Of a stretch of 64,000 nt of DNA, positions 34,535 through 41,760 are shown one piece after another (the stretch's first letter is position 1; the number at the start of each line of letters is the position of its first letter). The DNA lies in assembly GCA_015060555.1 (NCBI GenBank), contig SUYG01000054.1, forward strand, positions 7,021 to 71,020, given 5' to 3'. Below the pieces are notes generated by a model, which ran no database searches, had not been told where the DNA came from, and saw only the letters and a program-made list of their open reading frames with translations. The DNA is from Physcousia sp015060555 (GTDB lineage Bacteria; Bacteroidota; Bacteroidia; Bacteroidales; Bacteroidaceae). The translations under genes were made by a program, and so were the position numbers.

Positions 34535-36397
34535 ATGGAAGAACTCAAGCATGAATGTGGTGTGGCGCTGGTTCGCCTGCTGAAGCCGCAGAGCTACTAC
34601 GAACAGAAGTACGGCACGCAGTCGTATGGTCTGAACAAACTCTATCTGATGATGGAGAAGCAGCACAACCGCGGTCAGGAGGGTGCGGGCATTGCTTGTG
34701 TGAACATGGATGCGCCTGTCGGCACGGAGTATATGTTCCGTGAGAGGGCGCAGGGAAAAGATGCTATCACGGAGATCTTCGATAAGATATCTTCCCTTTC
34801 GTCCCCTGAGGGGGACGCAAACGCCTCCCCTCGGGGAGGGTGGGAGGGGGCCTCTCTTTTCATGGGCCACCTCCGCTACTCCACGACCGGCAAGCGTGGC
34901 ATACAGTATGTGCATCCCTTCCTGCGCCGCAACAACTGGCGTGCGAAGAACCTCTGTCTGTGCGGCAACTTCAACATGACGAACATCGAAGAAATCTTCG
35001 ACAAGATTGTGCAGCAGGGCCAGTCGCCGCGTGTTTACAGCGACTCGTACATCACACTGGAGTGGATGGGTCACCGTCTGGACCGCGAGGTGGAACGCTG
35101 CTTCGTGGAAGCGAAGGAGCTGGGGTTGGAACATACAGACATCACGCGCTACATTGAGGATCACGTGCAGATGACCAATGTGCTGCGCACGGCGATGGCC
35201 GACTACGACGGCGGCTATGTGATGTGTGGTATGACGGGCAGCGGCGAGATGTTTGCCATGCGCGACCCGTGGGGCATACGTCCTGCGTTCTGGTACAGGG
35301 ACGACGAGGTGGTGGCCGTGGCCAGCGAGCGCGCTGTGCTGCAGACGACTTTCGACCTGCAAGTGGATGACGTGCAGGAACTCTCCGCCGGTCAGGCGCT
35401 GATTATCCACAAGGACGGCACAAGCCGCCTGGAGCAGATTATCGGGAAGAAGGCCAACAGCGCATGTAGCTTTGAACGTATCTATTTCAGTCGTGGCAAC
35501 GATTACGACATCTATCATGAACGTAAGCAGCTGGGGCAGCAGCTCACGGAGCCCATCCTGAAAGCCATCGACGGCGACACCGAACACACCGTCTTCTCCT
35601 TCATCCCCAACACCGCCGAGGTGGCCTTCTACGGCATGATGGAAGGTCTGCGCAGCAAGGGCTTCAGTGTTCGCAGCGAGAAGGTAGCATGGAAAGACAT
35701 CAAACTGCGGACCTTCATCACCGAGGCCGGTTCGCGCAACGACCTTGCTTCGCACGTCTATGACATCACCTACGGTTCCCTGCGTCCTTACGAAGACAAC
35801 TTGGTTATCATCGACGACAGCATTGTCCGCGGCACGACCCTGAAGGAGAGCATCTTCAAAATCCTCGACCGTCTGCATCCCCGGAAGATTGTCATGGTCA
35901 GCAGCTCGCCACAGATCCGCTATCCCGACTATTACGGCATTGACATGGCCTGCCTGGACGAGTTCTGTGCCTTTCGTGCTGCCATGGCATTGATTAAGGA
36001 GCGAGGAATGGAGGAACTGATTGAGGAGGTGTATAGGTTGTGCAAAAACACAGTGGCCCCCCATTCGGCCCCCGAGGGGGCTACTAATGTTATGCCCACT
36101 GTTAACAAAGGTATAGAAGTCCCCTCGGGGACAGTAGAGGGGGCCTCTACCCCTGTTCGTTTATTATATAAGCCTTTCAGCATAGAGGACATCAACCAGA
36201 AGATGGCCGAGATGCTTCGCCCCGCAGGGATGCAGGCACCTGTTGAGTTCGTCTTCCAGACCATCGAGGGACTCCACGCCGCTTGTCCCAACCATCCGGG
36301 TGACTGGTACTTCACTGGCTGTTACCCAACGCCAGGCGGCAACAAACTCGTGAATGAGGCATTCATCAAATACGTAGAAGCCATCAACCATAGATAA
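34535..36397 (+). CDS. amidophosphoribosyltransferase-like enzyme
   Basis: PurF-type fusion of an N-terminal nucleophile glutaminase and a phosphoribosyltransferase. The Cys nucleophile is in MEELKHECGVALVRLL (residue 8), implying removal of seven residues. LRYSTTGKRG and RDPWGIRPAFWYRDDE are glutaminase-side motifs, and NLVIIDDSIVRGTTLKESI is the PRPP loop. It probably makes phosphoribosylamine, but a second canonical PurF may exist elsewhere, so the exact role is open. Two elements are inserted in frame: SSPEGDANASPRGGWEGAS (about residues 88-106), just before LFMGHLRYST, and a paired element (about 507-539). Confidence 0.85.
   Translation: MEELKHECGVALVRLLKPQSYYEQKYGTQSYGLNKLYLMMEKQHNRGQEGAGIACVNMDAPVGTEYMFRERAQGKDAITEIFDKISSLSSPEGDANASPRGGWEGASLFMGHLRYSTTGKRGIQYVHPFLRRNNWRAKNLCLCGNFNMTNIEEIFDKIVQQGQSPRVYSDSYITLEWMGHRLDREVERCFVEAKELGLEHTDITRYIEDHVQMTNVLRTAMADYDGGYVMCGMTGSGEMFAMRDPWGIRPAFWYRDDEVVAVASERAVLQTTFDLQVDDVQELSAGQALIIHKDGTSRLEQIIGKKANSACSFERIYFSRGNDYDIYHERKQLGQQLTEPILKAIDGDTEHTVFSFIPNTAEVAFYGMMEGLRSKGFSVRSEKVAWKDIKLRTFITEAGSRNDLASHVYDITYGSLRPYEDNLVIIDDSIVRGTTLKESIFKILDRLHPRKIVMVSSSPQIRYPDYYGIDMACLDEFCAFRAAMALIKERGMEELIEEVYRLCKNTVAPHSAPEGATNVMPTVNKGIEVPSGTVEGASTPVRLLYKPFSIEDINQKMAEMLRPAGMQAPVEFVFQTIEGLHAACPNHPGDWYFTGCYPTPGGNKLVNEAFIKYVEAINHR
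34791..34855. repeat. GC-rich element 1 in the purF-like gene
   Basis: Two adjoining hairpins, cccctgagggggac and cctcccctcggggagg, followed by gtgggagggggcc. Confidence 0.82.
36053..36150. repeat. paired inverted-arm element in the purF-like gene
   Basis: Left arm gtggccccccattcggccc then cccgagggggc. The right arm's reverse complement is ggccccctctactgtccc then cgaggggac. The spacer encodes TNVMPTVNKGIE. Same subfamily as the gltB and gltD elements. Confidence 0.9.
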
Positions 36398-36504
36398 ATC
36401 GTCAAATTAAAAGGATTGTCAAATTAAAAGGATTGTAAAATCGTAAAATCGTAAAATCGTGAAATAAAAATGATTGTAAAATCGTAAAATCGTCAAATAA
36501 AACC
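36398..36504. repeat. AT-rich leader repeat before asnB
   Basis: Runs of gtcaaattaaaaggatt and tcgtaaaatcgtaaaatcg. Its last 29 bases are identical to the last 29 before glmS (41732-41760), continuing into the shared first codons. Confidence 0.88.
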
Positions 36505-38310
36505 ATGTGTGGAATCGTATCAATCTTCAACATTAAGCAGCAGACGCACGAACTGCGCGATAAGGCACTGCGTATGAGTCAGAAAATTCGTCATCGCGGC
36601 CCGGACTGGAGCGGCATCTATAGTGGCGGCTCGGCCATCCTTGCTCACGAACGACTCAGCATCGTGGATCCCGAGAGTGGCGGACAGCCCTTGTTCTCGC
36701 CCGACAGGAAACAAGTGTTGGCCGTCAACGGTGAGATTTACAACCATCAGGAGATACGTCGCCGCTTTGCAGGCCGCTACGACTTCCAGACAGGCAGCGA
36801 CTGCGAAGTCATCCTTGCATTGTATAATGAATGGGCTTCTCCCCTCCCTGACGGGAGAGGGCAGGGGGTGGGTCTTCTTCTGGAGCAACTCTCCGGTATC
36901 TTCGCCTTCGCCCTTTACGACGAGGAGAAGGACGCTTTCCTGATAGCCCGCGACCCCATCGGCGTGATACCTTTATATATAGGTTATGACAGCGACGGCA
37001 CCGTCTATGTCGCTTCCGAACTGAAAGCTCTCGAAGGCCAATGCGAGCGTTATGAACCTTTCCTGCCAGGACACTATTACTGGAGTGAAGAGCCGGGCAT
37101 GAAACGCTACTACCAGCGCGACTGGTTTGAGTATGATGCTGTAAAGAACAACGAAGCAAGCGTGGATGCCATCCGCGATGCCCTGAAAGCCGCTGTGAAG
37201 CGCCAGCTGATGAGCGACGTTCCCTACGGAGTGCTCCTCAGCGGTGGCCTCGACTCCTCTGTCATCTCTGCCATCGCAGAGCAGTTCAGCGAACATCGCA
37301 TTGAGGACGACTCTCAGACACGCGCCTATTGGCCCCGCCTGCATTCCTTCGCCGTGGGACTGAAGGGCGCACCCGACTTGGCAAAGGCACGCCTCGTGGC
37401 CGAGCATATCGGCACCGTGCACCACGAAATCAACTACACCATACAGGAGGGCCTTGATGCCATCCGCGATGTCATATACTTCATAGAAACCTATGATGTG
37501 ACTACCATTCGCGCCTCCACGCCCATGTACCTGCTGGCGCGTGTCATCAAGTCCATGGGCATCAAGATGGTGCTCTCGGGCGAGGGTGCCGATGAGATCT
37601 TCGGCGGCTACCTTTATTTCCATAAGGCGCCCGATGCGAAAGCCTTCCACGAGGAGACGGTGCGCAAGCTCTCCAAGCTGCACTACTACGACTGCCTGCG
37701 TGCCAACAAGAGTCTGTCGGCATGGGGCGTGGAGGGGCGTGTGCCGTTCCTGGACAAGGAGTTCCTGGATGTGGCCATGCGCACGAACCCCGAGGCGAAG
37801 ATGGCAAGGCCCCTCTCTACCTCCCCCCGTGGGGGGGAGGACTCTTTGTCCTATAGAGATGATAGAGTGATGGCAAGCTGTAATGCAGCTCTCCCCCCCA
37901 CGGGGGGAGCGGGGAGAGGGGCCGGTATCGAGAAGTACATCCTCCGCTCCGCCTTTGCCGATATGCTGCCCGAGGAAATCGCATGGCGACAGAAGGAGCA
38001 GTTCAGCGATGGGGTAGGGTATAGCTGGATTGACACGCTGAAGAAGATCACCGCTGAGGCTGTCACCGACGAGCAGATGGCACACGCCGCCGAGCGGTTC
38101 CCCATCAACCCGCCGTTGAACAAAGAGGAATACTTCTACCGCAGCATCTTCGCCGAGCACTTCCCCAGCGACAGCGCTGCACGCAGCGTGAACCAGGAGG
38201 CCAGCGTGGCTTGCTCTACGGCCATCGCCCTGGAATGGGACGCTGCGTTCAAGAACATGAACGACCCCAGCGGACGCGCCGTGAAGGGGGTACACGAAAA
38301 AGCGTATTAA
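36505..38310 (+). CDS. asnB: asparagine synthetase (glutamine-hydrolysing)
   Basis: Makes asparagine from aspartate, ATP and glutamine. Cys2 of MCGIVSIFNIKQ is the glutaminase nucleophile. HRGPDWSG, AVNGEIYNHQEIR and the pyrophosphate loop VLLSGGLDSSVIS follow, with SGEGADEIFGGYLYFHKAP and VPFLDKEFLDVAM in the synthetase domain. The chain is 601 residues, about 45-50 longer than usual AsnB. The excess matches two in-frame elements: SPLPDGRGQGVGL (about residues 111-125) and a paired element (about 434-473) inserted between NPEAKM and GIEKYILR. Confidence 0.94.
   Translation: MCGIVSIFNIKQQTHELRDKALRMSQKIRHRGPDWSGIYSGGSAILAHERLSIVDPESGGQPLFSPDRKQVLAVNGEIYNHQEIRRRFAGRYDFQTGSDCEVILALYNEWASPLPDGRGQGVGLLLEQLSGIFAFALYDEEKDAFLIARDPIGVIPLYIGYDSDGTVYVASELKALEGQCERYEPFLPGHYYWSEEPGMKRYYQRDWFEYDAVKNNEASVDAIRDALKAAVKRQLMSDVPYGVLLSGGLDSSVISAIAEQFSEHRIEDDSQTRAYWPRLHSFAVGLKGAPDLAKARLVAEHIGTVHHEINYTIQEGLDAIRDVIYFIETYDVTTIRASTPMYLLARVIKSMGIKMVLSGEGADEIFGGYLYFHKAPDAKAFHEETVRKLSKLHYYDCLRANKSLSAWGVEGRVPFLDKEFLDVAMRTNPEAKMARPLSTSPRGGEDSLSYRDDRVMASCNAALPPTGGAGRGAGIEKYILRSAFADMLPEEIAWRQKEQFSDGVGYSWIDTLKKITAEAVTDEQMAHAAERFPINPPLNKEEYFYRSIFAEHFPSDSAARSVNQEASVACSTAIALEWDAAFKNMNDPSGRAVKGVHEKAY
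36836..36880. repeat. GC-rich element 1 in asnB
   Basis: gcttctcccctccctgacgg followed by gagagggcagggggtgggtct. Its reverse complement matches the acccacccccgacccctccc subfamily found in carB, GH130 and the MFS gene. Confidence 0.88.
37809..37923. repeat. paired inverted-arm element in asnB
   Basis: Left arm from 37809 (cccctctctacctcccccc then gtgggggggag) and right arm ending at 37923 (its reverse complement begins ggcccctctccccgctcc). Bases 37810-37842 match the cobJ-cobH linker element at 32 of 33 positions. The spacer encodes SLSYRDDRVMASCNAA. Confidence 0.92.
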
Positions 38311-38391
38311 TTTGACAATCCTTTTAATTTGACGATTTGACGATTTGACGATTTTACGATTTACAATTATATAATTCACAATTACAAATAG
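38311..38391. repeat. AT-rich tract before carA-carB
   Basis: tttgacgatttgacgatttg units, i.e. the reverse-complement orientation of the leaders before asnB and glmS. Confidence 0.8.
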
Positions 38392-41300
38392 ATGAAGGAC
38401 GCAAAACTGATATTGGAAGACGGAACGGTGTTCCAAGGTAAGAGCTTCGGCTATGAGGCTGATGCCGTCGGCGAAGTGGTGTTCAACACGGCCATGACAG
38501 GCTATCCCGAGAGCCTCACAGACCCCAGCTATGCAGGACAAATACTGGTGATGACATACCCGCTGGTGGGGAACTATGGGGTCCCCCTCTCATCCCCCCA
38601 AGGGGGGAAGGCAGGGAATGGGCTGCCGGAGTTTATGGAGAGTGACCGCATTCATGTGAAAGCGATGGTGGTGGCGGATTACAGCGAGGCGTATAGCCAT
38701 TGGAATGCCAAGGAGTCGCTCGGCAGTTGGCTGAAACGCGAACACATCCCCGGCATCACTGGCATCGACACACGGCGGTTGACACAGGTGCTGCGAGAGC
38801 ACGGCGTGATGATGGGACGGATAAGCCTCACCCCCGACCCCTCTCCAAGGGGCGAGGGGAGTAAGAACCTTGAGGATTATGGTTCCATCAACTGGGTTGA
38901 GAAAGTCAGCTGCAAAGAGGTCATTACCTACAAGCCCGAAAGACCCAGCCCCGACCTGTCCCGTCCTCAGCAAAAGAGTTCTGCTTCGGTCGCCCTCCCC
39001 CTAGCGGGGGAGCGGGGAGAGGGTCCTCGCGTCGTGTTGGTCGATTGCGGCGTGAAGGCCAACATCATCCGTTGTCTGCTGCGTCGTGGTGTGGAGGTCA
39101 TCCGTGTGCCATGGGACTACGACTTCAACCAGCTCGACTTCGACGGCCTCTTCCTCGCCAACGGACCTGGTGACCCCGAGCAATGTGAGAAGACGGTGGA
39201 GCATATCCGCACGTTCTTGCGAAATGAAGAAGCAAAAGATAACGGCGAGGGTGGGAGAGTGCGTCCCCTCATGGGCATCTGCCTCGGCAACCAACTGCTG
39301 GCTCGTGCCGCAGGAGCTAAGACCTACAAACTGAAATATGGCCACCGCTCGCACAACCAGCCCGTCATGATGGTGAATGGTTCAGGGTTAATGGTTCACG
39401 AATCCTCAACCGCTAACCATGAACCATTCACCAAGAACCATAAGTGTTTCATCACCTCGCAGAATCATGGTTATGCCGTTGATGCATCTACCTTGCCCGA
39501 TGACTGGGAACCGCTGTTCGTGAACATGAACGACGGCTCCAACGAGGGCATCCGCCACAAGACAATGCCTTGGTTCAGTGCCCAGTTCCACCCCGAAGCC
39601 TGCAGTGGTCCTACGGACACGGAGTGGATGTTTGATGAGTTTGTATCAAAAGTAAACGAGTTGACAAGTAAACTAGTTGACGAGTTGGATGTAGAAACAA
39701 AAGTCTCGTCAACTTGTCAACTTGTCAACTTGTCAACTATTAAATCCGTCCTCCTCCTTGGCTCCGGCGCCCTGAAGATTGGGCAGGCGGGCGAGTTCGA
39801 CTACAGCGGTGCGCAGGCCCTGAAGGCGCTGAAGGAGGAGGGGGTCAGGAGCATACTCATCAACCCCAACATCGCCACCGTGCAGACCTCCAAGGATGTG
39901 GCCGACGTGGTCTATTTCCAGCCCGTGACGCCGGAGTTCGTGGAGCGCGTCATTGCGAAGGAGCGCCCTGACGGCATTCTGCTCTCCTTCGGCGGACAGA
40001 CAGCGTTGAACTGCGGCGTGGAACTCTATAAAAGAGGGGTCTTGGAGAAATACGGCGTGAAGGTCTTGGGCACTCCCGTGCAGGCCATCATCGACACCGA
40101 AGACCGCGACCTCTTCGTGAAGCGGCTCGACGAGATTGGCGTGAAGACCATCAAGAGCGAGGCTTGCGAGACGGTGGCTGCCGTGCAGAATGCCGCCCAC
40201 GAGCTGGGCTTCCCCGTCATCCTGCGTGCCGCCTACGCCCTCGGAGGTCTCGGCTCGGGCTTCTGCGACAACGACGAGGAGCTGCTGAAGCAGGCCGAGG
40301 AAGCCTTCGCCTTCTCGCCTCAGGTGCTGGTGGAGAAGTCGCTGAGAGGATGGAAGGAAATAGAGTACGAGGTTGTGCGCGACCGCTACGACAACTGCAT
40401 CACCGTGTGCAATATGGAGAACTTCGACCCGCTGGGTATCCACACCGGCGAGAGCATCGTCGTTGCTCCCAGCCAGACACTCAGCAACAGCGAGTACCAC
40501 AAGCTGCGCGCCCTCGCCATCAAGATCATACGCCACATTGGCATCGTGGGCGAGTGCAACGTGCAGTACGCCCTCGACCCCAACAGCGAGGACTACCGTG
40601 TCATCGAGGTCAATGCGCGCCTCAGCCGTTCCTCGGCACTGGCCAGCAAAGCCACAGGCTACCCGCTGGCCTTTGTGGCAGCCAAGCTCGGCCTCGGCTA
40701 CGGCCTCTTCGACCTGAAGAACTCCGTCACCAAGACCACCAGCGCCTTCTTTGAGCCCGCCCTCGACTATGTCGTGTGTAAGATTCCGCGCTGGGACCTC
40801 TCCAAGTTCCACGGTGTGAACCACGAGTTAGGCTCCAGTATGAAGAGCGTCGGCGAGGTGATGGCCGTGGGTCGTACCTTCGAGGAGGCCATTCAGAAAG
40901 GCTTGCGCATGATAGGGCAGGGTATGCACGGCTTCGTGGACAATAGAAGACCCACCCCCGACCCCTCCCATCAGGGAGGGGAGACCTCCGGTGAGCTGAA
41001 TATTACAAGCGGAAATGCAAGTCTCCCCTTACGGGGAGATTTAGAGGGGTCCCTCCAGCACGCCACCGACACCCGCATCTTTGTCATCGCACAGGCCATG
41101 CTGGTGGGCTACACCGTGGAGCAGATCCACGCGCTGACGAAGATTGACCGCTGGTTCCTGCACAAACTCAAGCACATCGTGAACATCAACGACCAGCTGC
41201 AGGAGTTCTCACAGCTGGCTGACATGGCCGAGGTGATGGAGCCGTTGGAGCTTATCGAATACCTCGAGGCCCCCGAGTTCGTCAACCTCCTGCGTGCGGC

Positions 41301-41496
41301 CAAGGTCTATGGCTTCTCGGACTTCCAGATAGCCCGTGCGCTGGGGCTGGGTCGGAACAGCTCGATGGAGAACGCCGGTCTCACCGTGCGAGCCTGGCGC
41401 AAGGAACTCGGCGTAGTACCCACCGTGAGTCAGATAGACACGCTGGCGGCAGAGTACCCCGCACAAACCAACTACCTCTACCTGTCCTATCTCTAA
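38392..41496 (+). CDS. carA-carB': carbamoyl-phosphate synthase: glutaminase subunit fused to the first half of the large subunit
   Basis: Residues 1 to about 420 are CarA: EDGTVFQGKSFGYEADAVGE, ITGIDTRRLTQVLREHG, the nucleophile in MGICLGNQLLARAAG, and SAQFHPEA. From about residue 450 the chain is CarB (VLLLGSGALKIGQAGEFDYS, VEKSLRGWKEIEYEVVRD, EVNARLSRSSALASKATGY, SSMKSVGEVMAVGRTFEEA). It ends at TLAAEYPAQTNYLYLSYL, exactly where the second ATP-grasp half should begin. That carbamate-phosphorylating half is not found downstream. Phrases such as GECNVQYAL and KIPRWDLSKFHG resemble the eukaryotic CPSII/CPS1 form. Six in-frame elements are present, one exactly at the CarA-CarB join. Confidence 0.9.
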   Translation: MKDAKLILEDGTVFQGKSFGYEADAVGEVVFNTAMTGYPESLTDPSYAGQILVMTYPLVGNYGVPLSSPQGGKAGNGLPEFMESDRIHVKAMVVADYSEAYSHWNAKESLGSWLKREHIPGITGIDTRRLTQVLREHGVMMGRISLTPDPSPRGEGSKNLEDYGSINWVEKVSCKEVITYKPERPSPDLSRPQQKSSASVALPLAGERGEGPRVVLVDCGVKANIIRCLLRRGVEVIRVPWDYDFNQLDFDGLFLANGPGDPEQCEKTVEHIRTFLRNEEAKDNGEGGRVRPLMGICLGNQLLARAAGAKTYKLKYGHRSHNQPVMMVNGSGLMVHESSTANHEPFTKNHKCFITSQNHGYAVDASTLPDDWEPLFVNMNDGSNEGIRHKTMPWFSAQFHPEACSGPTDTEWMFDEFVSKVNELTSKLVDELDVETKVSSTCQLVNLSTIKSVLLLGSGALKIGQAGEFDYSGAQALKALKEEGVRSILINPNIATVQTSKDVADVVYFQPVTPEFVERVIAKERPDGILLSFGGQTALNCGVELYKRGVLEKYGVKVLGTPVQAIIDTEDRDLFVKRLDEIGVKTIKSEACETVAAVQNAAHELGFPVILRAAYALGGLGSGFCDNDEELLKQAEEAFAFSPQVLVEKSLRGWKEIEYEVVRDRYDNCITVCNMENFDPLGIHTGESIVVAPSQTLSNSEYHKLRALAIKIIRHIGIVGECNVQYALDPNSEDYRVIEVNARLSRSSALASKATGYPLAFVAAKLGLGYGLFDLKNSVTKTTSAFFEPALDYVVCKIPRWDLSKFHGVNHELGSSMKSVGEVMAVGRTFEEAIQKGLRMIGQGMHGFVDNRRPTPDPSHQGGETSGELNITSGNASLPLRGDLEGSLQHATDTRIFVIAQAMLVGYTVEQIHALTKIDRWFLHKLKHIVNINDQLQEFSQLADMAEVMEPLELIEYLEAPEFVNLLRAAKVYGFSDFQIARALGLGRNSSMENAGLTVRAWRKELGVVPTVSQIDTLAAEYPAQTNYLYLSYL
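38581..38616. repeat. GC-rich element 1 in carA
   Basis: ccccctctcatccccccaag then gggggaaggcaggg; nearly identical to the dapL element. Confidence 0.85.
38825..38865. repeat. GC-rich element 2 in carA
   Basis: gcctcacccccgacccctct then ccaaggggcgagggga; nearly identical to the cobU element. Translated SLTPDPSPRGEGS. Confidence 0.9.
38941..39025. repeat. GC-rich element 3 in carA
   Basis: Begins agacccagccccgacctgt and ends gagcggggagagggtc. It contains the 38-base core shared, inverted, with cobB (14101-14138). Translated as SPDLSRPQQKSSASVALPL. Confidence 0.92.
39371..39441. repeat. AT-richer inverted repeat in carA
   Basis: Exact 12-base arms ggtgaatggttc (39372-39383) and gaaccattcacc (39421-39432), with further atggtt/aaccat repeats inside. 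Translated as NGSGLMVHESSTANHEPFTK, inserted before KCFITSQNHGYAV. A different composition class from the GC-rich elements. Confidence 0.85.
39659..39739. repeat. inverted repeat at the carA-carB junction
   Basis: agttgacaag on the left pairs with cttgtcaact on the right, where an 8-base unit (cttgtcaa) is repeated three times. It encodes the linker between the CarA end and the CarB start (NELTSKLVDELDVETK). Confidence 0.88.
40948..41056. repeat. paired GC-rich element in the CarB part
   Basis: Left part acccacccccgacccctccc then atcagggagggg; right part ctccccttacggggag then atttagaggggtccct. Spacer encodes SGELNITSGNAS. Placed between MHGFVDN and DTRIFVIAQAM. Confidence 0.9.
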
Positions 41497-41574
41497 ACAA
41501 CGATCTCTAAACAATAAAACCTTGTCATTCATCGTTAATCATATATTCTTAGACGTACATCACAACACATTCAA

Positions 41575-41760
41575 ATCGTCAAATCGTAAATCGTCAAATC
41601 GTGAAATAAAGTCATTGTCAATTCGTAAAATCGTGAAATAAAAATGATTGTCAAATCGTAAAATTGTCCAATTAAAATGATTGTCCAATTAAAATGATTG
41701 TCAAATTAAAAGGATTGTCAATCGTAAATTCGTAAAATCGTAAAATCGTCAAATAAAACC
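41575..41760. repeat. long AT-rich leader repeat before glmS
   Basis: About 185 bases of tcgtaaaatcg, attgtcaaat and attaaaatgattgtc units. It ends in the same 29 bases as the asnB leader. Between the carA-carB stop and this tract is a doubled atctctaaacaa (41489-41500 and 41503-41514). No -7 box was recognised. Confidence 0.9.
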
